Below are positions 10,139-22,209 of a DNA stretch of 64,000 nucleotides, in pieces. The notes under the pieces were generated by a model. It saw only the letters and a list, made by a program, of their open reading frames with translations, ran no database searches and was not told the DNA's origin. Position 1 is the first letter of the stretch; every line of letters starts with the position of its first letter. The translations under genes and the position numbers were made by a program. Origin of the DNA: Brachycybe producta. Its lineage: Eukaryota; Arthropoda; Diplopoda; Playtdesmida; Andrognathidae. The stretch spans positions 13,045,854-13,109,853 of the forward strand of contig JAUPFP010000001.1 of assembly GCA_036925085.1 (NCBI GenBank), given 5' to 3'.

Positions 10139-12385
10139 GATGGACTCCACTGAATATTCACTATTTACGGCTGATAGATTCTTCACCATCGGGCGTTCAC
10201 AAAAGTTCTGGTCAGGTGTATGGTCAGACATGACCATTGAACAGGTGCTGATGTGCTGAATAAAAAGCTATAGAGGTTTGACGTGGGGCCGTGCCATAAC
10301 TGAAACTGTCCTTACCCGATGGACACTGGGGATGATCTACCTACAGAACATATGTGCAGCGGTTGAGGATTTCTGCAATGTGAACTCACAAGCAACTGAG
10401 CAGCAGGTAGAAATGAGACCATCGCGTATTACTCGAGATGAAGCTGATACAAAGAAGCTGTGCGACTGGTTTTTGAAGTACCCTCCATTTCGTAAAACTG
10501 ATGTGATCATGTCCTTAAGCAGTGGACTTGTAGGATAGAAAGGGGTAACCTGTCACATGGCCAGAGATATTGGGAAGAAAGCAATGTTATAGGTTGTATT
10601 AGAAAACGTCCAAAACGTCAAATTTGAGAGTAAAACCAAAGTTGTCTCTCTTTCCTCCACTGTTCGTACTGTTGCTGTTGGCAACAGACAAGTGACTATC
10701 GACCCACTCACACTGTTTCACAGGATATGCATTTTGAAACTTTCGGATCAAGAAAAGAACTTCTTCACGTACGAGCTTTCACCATTCCCGATGTCTCTAT
10801 TCACTCAAGAGGGAATGAGGAAGGGCAATAAGTCCTCTTTCTATGCAGCATTCCAACCTGTCAATATTGATGAGTCACAAGAAAAAACTAAATTTGTGGT
10901 TGTAGATGGTGGTCATCTCCTTCACAAAGTGGTGTGGCCCAAGCACTCCTAGTTTGAGTTGATAGCTGCCCGATATGTAAAATATTTCGAGGCACGGTAC
11001 TGCCAGAACATAGCTGTAGTGTTCGATGATTACCCAACAGAGCCTGACCAAAAGAGTACAAAGAGCTCTGAACATAATCGCCGAGCTCAGGCACAATCTT
11101 TTCCTGAGATATTTGAGGAAACAACCACTTCTAATGTTTCCCAATAAATTTTTTTATCCAATGATAAAAACAAATTAAGATTCATCCAACTGCTGAAGGT
11201 GAAATTTGAAGCCAAACACATTGAGGTTTTTCAGCCTGAAGAAGATGGTGACACGCTAATCATCACTACAGCTATCAGAAAGGCCTCTGATTTTCAGGTC
11301 GTGATAATTGCAGGAGAGGACGTAGACTTGTTGGTCATCCTCAACGGTCTCAGGGGTCCCACACAAGGTAGCATATATACCTTCAGAAGTGTGGAAGAGG
11401 CAAAATGCCAGATGTCTTCTACTCAACCACCTCAACATCTGTACAGAGTCAGCTCATCACTTTCACTCACGCCTTCAGTGGCTGTGATTCCACCTCGTGC
11501 TTCTTCGGCCAGGGAAAACTCAAGTTGCTTCAAATACTACAGAAGTATGTAGACCGTAAAGAGAAAGCTGCAGTTTTTTCTAATCCAGCTGCAACACCTG
11601 CCCAAGTAGCTGAAGCCGGGGAGAAAATCCTCATTGAGCGGTATGGTAGGGAAAGGTCCGGTCAAACCCTCAACGGCCTGCGCTACCAGCTATTCACAAA
11701 GGCTGCAGCCAAGACCAGTTTCAACCTGGCCAGACTTCCTCCCACGCAAGATGCTGCAAAGCTACATTCGTTTCGCACATACTACCAGGTGCGGCAGTGG
11801 CTGGGTTAAAAAAAGAATCCGCTCGAATGGGATGGGTTGCTACAGCCCGAGGCCTTTCCCCAAAGATGATGTCGAGAGAAGTAGCCCCCTCAAACCTGCT
11901 GAACATAATTTCCTGCAGTTGCAAGAAGGGATGCAGAAATGTTGCAGCTGCAGGAAAGCAGGTTTGAAGTGTTCAGTTGTCTGCGGAACCTGCAATAGCC
12001 AGTCGTGCGAAAACCTGCCTGAAATTACGGTAGACGTCAACACCCACGATTTGGATGAGCTCGACGACGAGGTGAATAGGCTGCTCGACTATCCAGTCAG
12101 GCAACTCGCCGGGGATGCTATTGAACAAGTCGAGGAACAATATCAGGTATACTTACACTCGTATTTTTTGTTGAAAGTTACCATTATTTCTATTAATTAA
12201 TACTTACCAACATGTGTGTTGCATTTATATTAGGACTTCTTGACAAGGTTTTACCTTGGGATATTCAACAAATAAATATTTTCATTCCATTTCAGGAGGT
12301 CCAGGATGATGAAAATAGCACTGAAGGAGGCAGATTGGCTGATTTGCTTGGCCCTGGTCCTTCGAAGAGGAGGAAACACCTTTAA
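10139..12385 (+). pseudogene. PIN/FEN1-like nuclease plus CXC-type cysteine protein, broken, with intron
   Basis: Reading starts at an ATG (10141) with FTIGRSQKFWSGVWSDMTIEQVL, then an in-frame TGA at 10257-10259 that looks like a decayed Arg codon. Later pieces include DGGHLLHKVVWP (about 10905), VVFDDYPTEPDQ (about 11018), AGEDVDLLVIL (about 11310) and HAFSGCDSTSCFFGQGK (about 11470). Acidic clusters of the E-D-x-D-L type are typical of PIN/FEN1-fold nucleases. A cysteine cluster CCSCRKAGLKCSVVCGTC (about 11940) resembles CXC (tesmin/TSO1) motifs. An intron with gt..ag ends (12147-12295) precedes a short last exon ending in TAA at 12383-12385 and a possible aataaa near 12458. I recognise it as a repetitive invertebrate family of unknown role; the nuclease label is inference. 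At least three frame breaks make it a pseudogene. Confidence 0.65.
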
Positions 12386-12594
12386 TTCACATTTCGTTTA
12401 CACTTTCATTCACTTCATTTATACTTTTCGTATACACTTGATGTAAATGTTTGTTAAATAAATTTTGTATTTCAATTTCAGTCGTCTGGTTGTGAACAGT
12501 GACCTCCCCCTCATTTCCCTTTAAACATTAGCTCAATGCATATAAGATTTTTAAAAAACTGAGAATATACAAATTAGAATTGACCGAAATTTTA

Positions 12595-12860
12595 GCATAT
12601 GATGAAACATGAAAATTAGCTTAAAATGTTCAAGTTTCTCAAATTTGCCAAACTTTGAAAAGCTGTATCTCTCCCCCTCCCACCAAACCTTCCCCATCCT
12701 TCCCCTTCAAAATGTTAAATTGAATGAATGTTTACTTCACTGACTCATATCAGACAGGTTATTGAAGATATAAAGACAATTGCATATATGATGAAACATG
12801 AAAATTAGCTTAAAATTTTCAAGTTTGGAAAATTTGCCAAATTTTGAAAAGCTGTATCTT
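12595..12860 (+). repeat. Duplicated ~77-bp segment
   Basis: 12595-12671 and 12782-12860 are near-identical (both contain gatgaaacatgaaaattagc and end in gaaaagctgtatct), about 187 bp apart, in noncoding AT-rich DNA. Confidence 0.8.
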
Positions 12861-14289
12861 GGAAACTATTAGGACTACCGAGCCCATTCTGGTCACAAAT
12901 TGTAGGATATGTAATCTAGTTTAAAACGTGCTCCTTCATGGTCAAAATGGGAAATAACCGAAAAAAGAGCAAAAATTTAGCAGTTTTTGGAATATTCAAA
13001 AGTGATCTAGGGGGCTGCCGAGGTCGAAAACTTGGATTTTGCATCAGATACAAGAAAAAAAAACGAAACCTACTATCACCACTTGATGCAACTTACGATG
13101 TACTAGGTTACTGGACTAATTTCCCTTTTTCAAAAAATCTTAATTTTCAAATCTATTGCCAAAGAGTGGGGATAACAAATAACATCTCACCCAGTAGGCC
13201 CTGCATTAGCATGCCAATTATAGAATTTTCTCTTTTTGTTTTCTCTTCTCTTCTGCTCCTTTTCTATCCATCAGTGTGCTTGGGCTATGTTTTTAATCTG
13301 TAGACATCCACTTTTTATACATTGTCTGGCATATTTTGGACACTTTCTTGTGAATTAAATTCAGATTTTTCTCAAATTAATTTCATTTTTCCTCTAGCCG
13401 AATTTCTTTCTATTCTGGTGACATTCAACTTGTGTGGTTATCACACTTGGGTGTCACTTCACTTTCAAAATTCGTTTTTTTCCACTTCTATTCATCTGAA
13501 TCCACCATCTTAAATTCAGACTTTTTGTTTTCTATTGTGTTTTTCTGTGGAATCCATCATTCTTTTGTGGATTCCATCTTCTTCTTTGTTTCTTTGGTGA
13601 TTTCCATTGTGTGATTGACCACACTGGAAATTCATTTTATTTCTTATTTTCTTTTCTTGTTCTTTTTTTAGAAAAAATTCTTCTTTCTCTTTTTGGGTTT
13701 TCTCTCTTTTCGTGTACTTCCTCCTAATGACTACAAAACACCACCTGGCGGATTTCATCATTTTGGACAATACAATAACTCTACAACTGGAAGTGGCCAC
13801 ATCAGTGCCACCTACTGGACCTCTTCTCTCTACTCATCATAGTTGCTCACTTGCTACTGACTGTCTTTTCATACAGAGCCATCCACCAGTGAGGACAACC
13901 AAATTCAACCATCTGAAAATGTCTTCTTGTTTAGAAAGAACTATTATTCCTAAACAATCATCAATTTTCAATTTCTTGCACTGAATTCACCGGACTGTAA
14001 AACAACGCCATCACACATGTTAAGCATAGGTAAACCATCGTTACTCAGTGTATAAGAGTACGAGGGTGTCGGTTACCGACAAAAATAAAATTTACCAAAG
14101 CACACTGACACGCACCGACATACAAATCCACGATGAACGCATGTTGAACGAGCTACCTCATACTGGACATCAATTCAGAACCGACAAGCATCGCTCAGTG
14201 TATTCGAGAACCCTCGGAGCTGCACACACCGACTTGGACTTTGGAGGACTCATTCATCACTGTACACACATCATACATCACACATGCCA
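12861..14289. other. Pyrimidine-rich noncoding stretch before a retroelement remnant
   Basis: The stretch 13200-13720 is T-rich on the plus strand. Short ORFs here (for example 12938-13303) have no recognisable composition or motif. It may contain an eroded LTR or leader of the element whose Gag begins near 14290, but I could not place LTR ends. Confidence 0.35.
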
Positions 14290-15853
14290 CATCATCAAAC
14301 ATGGCTGCCTCAAACCAAACCTATCATGGACCTGACAGACCATCAGGACCTCCGGCAGGTTTCGCAACAAGGTGCCCCCACTATTGACAAACGACAACAA
14401 ACACCACAGTGCATGGCCAACACCTAACGAAACCTCTCAAAACGGCCACTACTACAAATGCCACTGCAAGCACACTACTCCCAACAACTTGCATGATTTA
14501 AACAATCACTGGATATGTTGACGACAAACGTGGCCACTCTCATGGCCAAGCCAAACACACCAACTCGATCGCCAATGCTACAACAACAAACCTAACGTAC
14601 TACAACACCCCAACAATCACGAACCAACCAACATTGTAGTGACTCGGACCACTCTTTGTCACGCTATGCCAGTTACCAAGAGCAGTGCGGAACATGCTAC
14701 GATCGATACTACAGAGACGACACACCAGATCAGCATCATCGATCTGAAGAATGTGACCATGACTGGCCGTTTTCTCTGCAAGCTCCTGAGCCAATGCATC
14801 AAAAACGTGCTGAGGGTCTGCGTTATAGAAATAACGAGCATACGGAACATCTGCACACATACCAGAATTATGACGAATCGCCAGAGGGTTCTGCCGAGCA
14901 GTCACCGCTCTGTTCCTCGTCAACACAACTGTGACAGAACGATCCCTCAAGAACCAGGCGATTACCAATCTTATGACACACTAAACCGATCTAGGCCTGA
15001 TAAACGGCCTAGCCAGACTGCACCAACTAATTTGAGAAAAGGCTCAATGACAAACACCCAGCAAGACACACCACGCACGCTTGACAAGAGCAAGTCAACG
15101 TGCAACAATTGCAGAATGCTGGGCCACTTCTCGCGAGTGCCAACAACTAAGAAAGAAGATCACGATTAAGCAGTTTGGTGAGCAGATCACCGATTATGAC
15201 ACTCAAAAGGAGGTCCCTGACACGGACATCATTACGAAAAACAGAATTGTATACACTTATCTAAGGGACAGGTCCACCAAGTCTCCCTTGAAACACCAAT
15301 TCTCACCGTGTCAGCCCCACCTTCTGCAAACACCGATCTTGATAACCCCAAAGAGATTCCCAATATGGAAGTTATTGCTAAAGATGGTGTGCAGTATTCA
15401 CGTATCCGTCTGGAAGGGGAGCTTCATCACATCCCTTTCGAAATAATAGCAAAAATGTCTGCATCAACATCATCTCCTTCATGTCCTGATAATGACAAAG
15501 GCAATGACTTATCTGGATTAGAGCACAGCCTACAAGAGCATGAACCTGAAAAATGTTGGAGAATCCAATTTATGGGTCCCCTTCCAAAATCTACAGAAGG
15601 TGTCGAATACATCCTTATGATGGTAGAATTTGCCACCAAGTACTGTTTTGCATGGGCTGTGCAAAGCCAAACAGCTGCAACAATGATACGTTTTCTCAAG
15701 AAAAACATGAGGCCCCCTCCGGGAATACCAAAGACTATCGCTACTGGGCCTGGGATCCCCTTCTTGCAGGTCTTCACCTATTTTGGATACTTCAAGGTCC
15801 CAACAGGTGCAAACCTGCAATGCACAAGTGAGTATATTTTACACGATTCTTAG
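14290..15853 (+). pseudogene. Collapsed LTR retroelement: Gag zinc knuckle joined to integrase core
   Basis: Gln/Thr/His-rich Gag-like peptide (from about 14300) leads to CNNCRMLGHFSR near 15102. The final Cys of this CCHC knuckle falls in the next frame (SREC), so a frameshift sits in the knuckle. After about 130 codons, with no protease, RT or RNase H, comes RIQFMGPLPKSTEGVEYILM (about 15562) and KTIATGPGIPF (about 15732). These match the integrase core strands that carry the first and second catalytic Asp, but here they are Gln and Gly. So polymerase is deleted and integrase is catalytically dead. The closest type is Ty3/Gypsy-like, inferred from the integrase wording. Confidence 0.65.
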
Positions 15854-16340
15854 GGCAGATTTACGGACGAAAGTCCGAGAGATACAGAGATTAAAGATCC
15901 TCATGACTGTGAAGTCTTTTGCCAGAGACTAGTGAGGACATAAAATAGACGTTATATTGGTCTAGTCCTCCCGGGCCACTCACTATCAATACGAGTGAAA
16001 ACTCGCTCGTATTAACCAAAAAAAGCAGATTCTACTAGCGGAAAAAGGTCCGTCACAATATATACTAGGGTTGTTCAAAACACAGGGTGGAGAAAATTAT
16101 TTTCTCCAATTTGAATGCATAGTGGTTTATTTTGTAGCACTTGGTGTACACACAAAATGTGCAAAAAAGTTTTGCAGTCAAATAACCTTGCTCAATGACC
16201 TTGGATTTTCGTCTCCCACACCTATATGTGTTGATGCTAATGATTTATAAATATCGATTGCCTAATTTGTCTTGTATGTTTTCATACACTTTAAAAAATG
16301 ACAACGAACAAGTGCAGAGCTACTGCCACGCGGCTTCAAA
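15854..16340. other. Noncoding, with a small hairpin
   Basis: Contains an inverted repeat aatacgag...ctcgtatt (15988-16013) and ggtccgtcacaat (about 16047), a 13-base word also found at 19143 in the minus-strand LTR. No gene is seen. Confidence 0.4.
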
Positions 16341-16346
16341 CCAGCA

Positions 16347-17792
16347 ATGGCAAATGGACATCCAGAGCCAGTACTTCCTGGAAATGTTTTGCCGACAAAG
16401 TCTGAAAGTCTTAAGGTCACTGACGAGGAGCTGATGAATATCTGGGACAAAGCTCGTGTTCCGACAGCATTGAAGCCAAATATCATTTCTAAAATGAAAG
16501 CTCTAATTGAAGAATACAATTTGTTGAAGAAGAACAAATCACGAGCATCAGAAACTCAAAAACGTAGAGAAGTAGCTTTTACAACTAAATAATTACAACT
16601 GCTGTTTGATATTTCACACAAAAATTCGGAAAACCTGATTAAAATAACAGAGGATCTACAATTTCTGAGGAATCAGCAAGGACCTTGGAAAATGAAGATG
16701 GCTGGAGTGGACTTAGAAATGTCTACACGAGAACAGCGAGCCAATGAACGGAAAAAGGCAAAAGAAGAACGGAAGCGACGTGAAGAGCAAAGGGTTGTAG
16801 CAAGTACATCTGGTGCTATCAGTTTACGTGACTACCTCGATGATGCAAGCGAGAAAGAATGTTCTGAAGAGGATGCTTATGAAATTGAAATTCCGACATA
16901 ATACAAAAAACAACTGAGCAAAGCTGCAACAGATTCGGGAGAATCATGTTTAGCTAGTCCTCCACGTAAATCACGCATTCTTCAGAACATGTTCCATTCC
17001 CCTGATGTATCGTCGGCCTTAGACCGTATCAATCTTTCGGATACTAAATTTACAGTCTTGGCAGCGGCAATTGCAAAAGCAGATGGTCAGACTCTGGATG
17101 ATGGTCCACTGTCACATTCATCAGTGCACCGACAGCAATCAGCACATCACTCATGCATTGAAATTGATGTGAGAGAAGATTTCCGATCAGCAAAAAAGTC
17201 ACCTTTGGTAGTTCACTGGGACAGCAAAGTAATGAGTCAGCTCAAGCAAAGAAGATCCAAAAGCAAATGTTGACAGGCTTCCGGTAGTTACCACTGGTCA
17301 TGAAGTGGATAAAGTACTTGGTATTTCCAAAATTGCTTCTGGAACAGGCAAAACCCAAGCAATGGCTACATTCCAACTTCTTGCACTTTGATACTACTGC
17401 ATCAAATACTGGGGCTGCAAAAGGTGCATGTGTTTTTTAGAGAAACAGATTGGCAGGAACTTGCTCTACTAAATAACTTGGAACTATTCCGGAAAATCAA
17501 GCAATATGCAGCTGTGAATCAAAGTGTGTCAAAGGCAGCATTGAAGAAACTTAATTCCCATTTGTGGTACCTCGGACCTGAACTGACACCCCTTGCTTTA
17601 TTTTCCGACAAACTTCCAGTTCAAGAGAAACGAATGCTAGTGGAAGCCATAAAAAGTTGCGGAGAAGACTGGACTGAAAGGGGAACCAAACTAAAAAGCA
17701 GCCAGGGACTTGAGAACAAAGCCTTGCATGATCTGGTGAAATCTGTTCCCATGTGTGCATTGTGTTCACTTCAAGAAGAATTATTTGGTTAG
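16347..17792 (+). pseudogene. Repetitive uncharacterised protein family copy, internally deleted
   Basis: Successive frames read as one ancestral protein: an N-terminal VTDEELMNIWDKARVPTAL segment, a highly charged coiled-coil (REQRANERKKAKEERKRREEQ, about 16720-16790), SPDVSSALDRINLSDTKF, then a segment around 17270-17440 with DTTASNTGAAKGAC in a shifted frame. It ends with AALKKLNSHLWYLGPELTPLALF (about 17545). A D-x-x-x-S-N-T-G element is reminiscent of the second acidic site of RNase H-fold transposases, but that is inference. Between about 17450 and 17480 the sequence jumps, consistent with loss of the family's middle part. I recognise the family only as uncharacterised and repetitive in invertebrate genomes. 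The related N-terminal module appears again at 40475. Confidence 0.5.
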
Positions 17793-18417
17793 ATGTTGGG
17801 CCTTCAAATAATAACCCAAAGATTATAGCTGAATACTACTTAAATAATATTACACAGTTAAATATTGTGCCTAGAGTTATGCGATGTGACTGTGGAACAG
17901 AAAACACAAGAGCTTATTGTGCATCAACCATTTTCTTTGGTGTGGTAGTGCTGACAGTCTGAAAGGGGTCAACAGCTTTTTTACTTGGTAAAAATACTTC
18001 AAACCAATGTATTGAATAATAGTGGTCACAACTTCATAAAAGAAATGCAGACTTTTGGATAGCCTTTTTTAAAGATCTTCGTGACAAGGGAAAATTTAAT
18101 AATGGTTTAATACATGCTGAATGCTTATGATATTGTTTTATGCGTTTGATTAGAGCTGACTTGATTAAAGTGTCAGTATTATGGAATACACATAAAATCA
18201 AAAAGCAAAAGAGAAATGTTGAGATAATTCCTGAGAAACCGGACATATTATTTTTTGCTCCAGAGACCGTTAAAAAAGTAAACTATGGTGTGCCGGCAAA
18301 GCCTGATGACCTCGCTGCAGTTAAACAAATATACAACACAGATTTAAATGTTGTTGGACGTAGTAAATACATCCAAGATATTGTTAAATTACTGAAAGAA
18401 AACACAAAACAACAGTA
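17760..18417 (+). pseudogene. Integrase-core-like transposon protein, fragment
   Basis: The frame enters as IIWLDVGPSNNNPKIIAEYYL and continues to VPRVMRCDCGTENTRAYC (about 17860). The D-x-G-T-E-N segment fits the second acidic strand of an rve-type integrase core. After a frame change (about 17930) come WIAFFKDLRDKGKFNNGL (about 18053), LIRADLIKVSVLWNTHKIK and PEKPDILFFAPE (about 18230). The glutamate helix region (about 18010-18030) is interrupted by a stop. This architecture belongs to a repetitive family of integrase-core proteins seen in many animal genomes. It abuts the preceding pseudogene within about 30 bases, so one probably inserted into or recombined with the other. Confidence 0.55.
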
Positions 18418-19130
18418 GTATAGTAAGTCATTTCTGCACCACTTCTTCCCATAGGTTAACATAGAGCCCCTTAATTCATCATGTTTTGTACCACATTCCA
18501 TCGAGTGTATAGACTAGCAGGAGGACATTTCTGCACCTCCCCATTGCAATACATAAGCTATCTTTGTTTCAGATGAAGTATGAGAAAGTAGCAACACTTA
18601 ATTTATTTGAATGTTCGGACTACATTGGCAATGAGATTTATTATTTCCCGATGTTGGCATTGAAGAAAACCAATGCCAATGTTAACTGCTTCTAACTCTA
18701 ATAACATAAGTCATTCATTATGAAGTTAATACATTATAAAAAGTATATTTTTTCCCAACTTTTTATGATAGTAGTCTACCATAAAAAATGAATATAAACA
18801 TACATTAAATAACATACAACTCTGTTTAAAATTTTCTTTTAGATGTCAACATTAAAAATCACTGTCAAGATTAATTCATTATAAAATAGTGGCCATGAAA
18901 ATATATATATTTTTTTCTTATTTTATGTCAGTGAAATACAGTATGATTTCAGTAGAAGTGACAATAATTTTTTTATAAGCACTTAATGGATTTCAATTTA
19001 GATTAAAATATAGCAGCATACTAAACTGACTGTGATTTATTATTTCCAGATGTTGGAATGAAAAAAACAATGTCAATGTTAATATCTTGACAAGTGAATA
19101 CTTCTTTTCCAACTTTTTTTTGTTAATTTT
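18418..19130. other. AT-rich noncoding with dispersed repeat copies
   Basis: No gene is visible. A ~50-bp word (gatttattatttcc...gatgttgg...caatg..aatgttaa) occurs at 18638-18692 and again at 19032-19084. Another related block (about 18843-18930) recurs at 19958-20075, on the far side of the LTR. Confidence 0.6.
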
Positions 19131-19935
19131 AACGACCCGACTGGTCCGTCACAATTCAAGGAATAAATTTAGTACCGTCAGGAAAAACTTTACCAAACTT
19201 ACCCGGCTCCAGACTCCAATTACGGGGACGGGATCGTACCCATAGCAGTCCTCTGCACGGTAACGTTGGGTGACGTCAACTCCCACGGAGTCCCCACGGC
19301 GGACACGATGGAAGATCCGCCGCCACAACGAAAATATCGTGGTGGAACCTCTTCCACCGTGAGTCGACGCAAGTACCGGCCGATAAATGGTGAGAATCCC
19401 CTCAGATTCCATCCCACCCCGCGGTACTCCCCAATAATGTACACAACACAAGGTAAGGTTTAAAATAAAAGAATATGTTTATTCACTTACTCAGTTGATA
19501 ATTAGCAGTGGTTAGATATTATTCACACAACTTGGCTGGTTAAATCCAACCAGCCAAGCCCCCATGAATAAATTCAGGCCAACAGGCCAAAAGGCAAACA
19601 CAAGCCAAAACACAAACACCAAAGGAACAATGGAGGCCCCCCTGGCCTCCAGCATCTAGATGTTCACAAGTCAATTGCCTCCAACTCCACCTGGAGAGGA
19701 CAGTGGTCACTTCTGACCTCTCCACCCATTGACTCCAATGGTGAGAGGTCTGCTGGCACCAAAATGGCTTCCGACCCAACAGCCTACTATATGCTGTCAG
19801 GCAGATCACCATAGAGAGTTCGTCTGCTCAATCAAAAATTTGATTGAGCAGACCAGGTTGCCACATAATCCTGGTATTCTACCATTAGAATACAGCTGTA
19901 AATATACAATATCGAGACATGTACTATAGGGAATA
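19131..19935 (-). repeat. Solo LTR related to element A, minus strand
   Basis: The plus-strand left end reads taacgacccgactgg, the inverse of the LTR A end (ccagtcgggtcgtta). Inside, in LTR orientation, it shares ggtaagttt..., a TTGGGGAGTACCGCGG block and a mid-LTR hairpin (19531-19557, arms cttggctggtt/aaccagccaag) in the same relative place as the 751-772 palindrome of LTR A but with different sequence. Another hairpin with 12-bp arms lies at 19822-19851. The U3 end near 19935 is not clear. Confidence 0.7.
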
Positions 19936-20164
19936 AAATTATTTCTCTTCTAGTTACTGACATTTACGAAAACATGGTCAAGGTTAATTTTCTTATGTCT
20001 TGCATAATATATCTATGGTAATTATAAAATGTTGGCCATGAAAGTTTTTTTAACTCTTATTTTATGTTGGTATAAAGTTACGATGATGTAACAGGCTTGT
20101 CAAAATATATTTTTAAAAAGATTATTACTTATGACTGTAAGGCCTGTAGCAAATTACTGCTGTC

Positions 20165-20415
20165 TTGAACCGTCCTATTTCGGCCGGTAACTCGTGTTGG
20201 CTCGTGGTGAAACCGGTGTTTCACCGCGATATTCTCGGTGTGGCGATGTGTTCCGTCGTGTCCGTCGAGGGAGGCTCCGAGGAAGCCGGCACATCCCAGG
20301 TTTTAACCGTGAGAGGTGGCTACGGGCGCGGTCCTGTCCCCATAAGGAGCCTGGAGGCTGGTAAGTTGGTTTTTTCACGCCTTGGGTATTATAGCGGCCC
20401 AGTCGGGACATTACA
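20165..20415 (+). repeat. LTR 3' fragment related to element A
   Basis: GC-rich sequence with gtgtccgtcgaggg, ggctggtaagttgg and the terminal gcggcccagtcgggacattaca, matching the U5 end of LTR A (ccagtcgggtcgttaca). The U3 part is missing. Confidence 0.65.
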
Positions 20416-20702
20416 TTTGTTATATAAATGTTTATTTTGTGAGAAATCAACATGAAAATACTATTAAGTGATTCCGACTTAAACCACTTAAACCGACTAT
20501 CTTTTAAAATACAAACTTTTCATCTTTTTCCTGTAGTGAAACAAGTAGAAAATATTTGCCTCTGTAGCAATGTATCTCTTAAGACACTACAGTCCTTCTT
20601 CAGTTGACAAAGATGACAACTATTTTCTGTATACATGTTTATAGCAGCGTTTTTTCATTTTTTTGGACATTGACTATTAATAACACAATTTTCTTAGTAT
20701 TC
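20416..20702. other. AT-rich noncoding
   Basis: Nothing recognisable beyond the probable 3' flank of the following Tc1 fragment. Confidence 0.4.
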
Positions 20703-20805
20703 ATTAAATATAAAAAAATTGTACAAAAAATAACTTTTTAATAATTCTCGTTACACCACCTTTGGCAGCGATTAAAGCTTCAATTCTTCTTGGCATGCTG
20801 TTAAT
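20703..20805 (-). pseudogene. Tc1-type transposase C-terminus, fragment
   Basis: On the minus strand, SMPRRIEALIAAKGGVTR followed within about 15 residues by a stop (20703-20705) matches the well-conserved last helix of Tc1-family transposases. Only the final 30-odd residues remain. Confidence 0.7.
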
Positions 20806-20853
20806 TCATTATCAGTTTTATTTTAATGTGTTGTGTGTGATACACAGGACTAA

Positions 20854-21110
20854 ATGGGTAAAACTAGTGATTTAACACCTTGAAAGATTTCAGCAGTTAA
20901 AACTAATCGGCTTAACTTACTCTAATCGAGAAATTTCAAGAAGATTGGACATTTCTTGATCTAAAGGAGGGGTTAGGACCTCAAAGAAAAAAAAATGTGA
21001 CCAAAAGCTCATACTAATACCAAGAGCAGAACGCTGCTTAAAAAAATTGCCTGGAGAACTGGTTGGCTACAACAAGCTGGAAAAAAACAAAATTCTTGTT
21101 TCGTAAAGAA
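20854..21110 (+). pseudogene. Tc1-type transposase N-terminus, fragment
   Basis: ATG at 20854 opens MGKTSDLTP, then a one-base frame change leads into ERFQQLKLIGLTYSNREISR, a typical paired-like helix-turn-helix of Tc1 transposases. A weak second helix region follows, ending in TGWLQQAGK (about 21080). No catalytic domain follows. It lies about 50 bp from the oppositely oriented C-terminal fragment. Confidence 0.55.
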
Positions 21111-21287
21111 CTATCTTCGAATAAGTCTCTAAACATTCAGTCAATTATTAATTAATATTTTTCTGGCTACCATTGACTGGTGTACAACATAATTGAATAT
21201 CATAAGCAGTGATATTATACTGTATGATTGTCATGTTTTTATCATTTGTTCTATAATGAGGATCACAGAAATTTACATTTGCGTTTG

Positions 21288-21349
21288 CTTTGTCACCTTA
21301 TATTTTTATAATGAGGGATTAATCCCTCATTACAAAAATATGTGACAAT
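21288..21349. repeat. ~60-bp imperfect palindrome
   Basis: A perfect 24-bp core, taatgagggattaatccctcatta with one outer base variation, is extended by tattttt/aaaaata and ttgtcac/tgtgacaa arms. It would form a long hairpin or could be a fold-back remnant. Confidence 0.8.
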
Positions 21350-22209
21350 GGTACATATGTTGTTGAAGACATAACCATTTACTGGAACATAATAATCTTA
21401 TTTCTATTTTGTAATGACTCATTGAATTATTCCAAAATTCAAATAATCACGAACAATATTATTGAAATGACTATTTCAACCTGTTTCCTGCATTTGCAAA
21501 AAAAAGTTTGTTAGAAAATAGTTGTTGAAATGAAATACGGCAAAATAAATGGCAATGTGAAAAACTCTTAGAGACCCTTACTGCCAGAAATTTCTTTTCA
21601 AAATATTGTAAAGACTTACCCAACAATTACAAAAACGATGTTTAAAATTTAAAATAAGTCAATAAAAATTATAAAAAAAGTTAAAAATGAAGCGACTTTT
21701 CTGATGAAGTCCATTTATATTAAGTTAACTGATTTTTAATTTTTTAAATTATATTAATGCCTTATTTTATATTTTAAAAATCGTTTTGGTAATCGTTGAA
21801 TAATTCTTCACAATGGGTTGACAAGAAATTTCTGGAGGTAATGGTCTCTTTAACAAAATAAATTTCAGTTTCTTCCATTTTGTTTTAAACGATACCCACT
21901 GTATAAAGAAAGTGTCACCACACATGTTGCATATGTGTATACATTTTGCCCATATATAAAACCTAATTGTAACTTTCAATTTGCTTCACGTTAAAGTAAT
22001 TTAATGACAACATGAATGACTAACTAATAATTCTAATCACTGATATTCATTACTGTAATGGTATGTGGAAAATCATTGTCAGAACTAAATATTTAGCAAC
22101 AATAATAAGCTAAAAAATATTACTTAATGCTGTAAATGCATGCGCCTTGACTTTATGCTGATGGTGTATTTCTTATTAAAATATTCCAGTAAGGTCTGTA
22201 AAAAAACAA
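21350..22209. other. AT-rich noncoding
   Basis: I see no supported gene. A 70-codon minus-strand ORF at 21767-21979 lacks any motif. Confidence 0.4.

Noticed and set aside
12938..13303. 121-codon ORF
   Set aside because: Composition is that of random T-rich DNA, with no motif, no homologue recognised and a noncoding neighbourhood.
15864..15877. Possible hammerhead ribozyme (ggacgaaagtcc)
   Set aside because: The GAAA and a short stem are present but no CUGAUGA box lies nearby on either strand.
21767..21979. 70-codon minus-strand ORF
   Set aside because: No recognisable feature; expected by chance in AT-rich DNA of this length.
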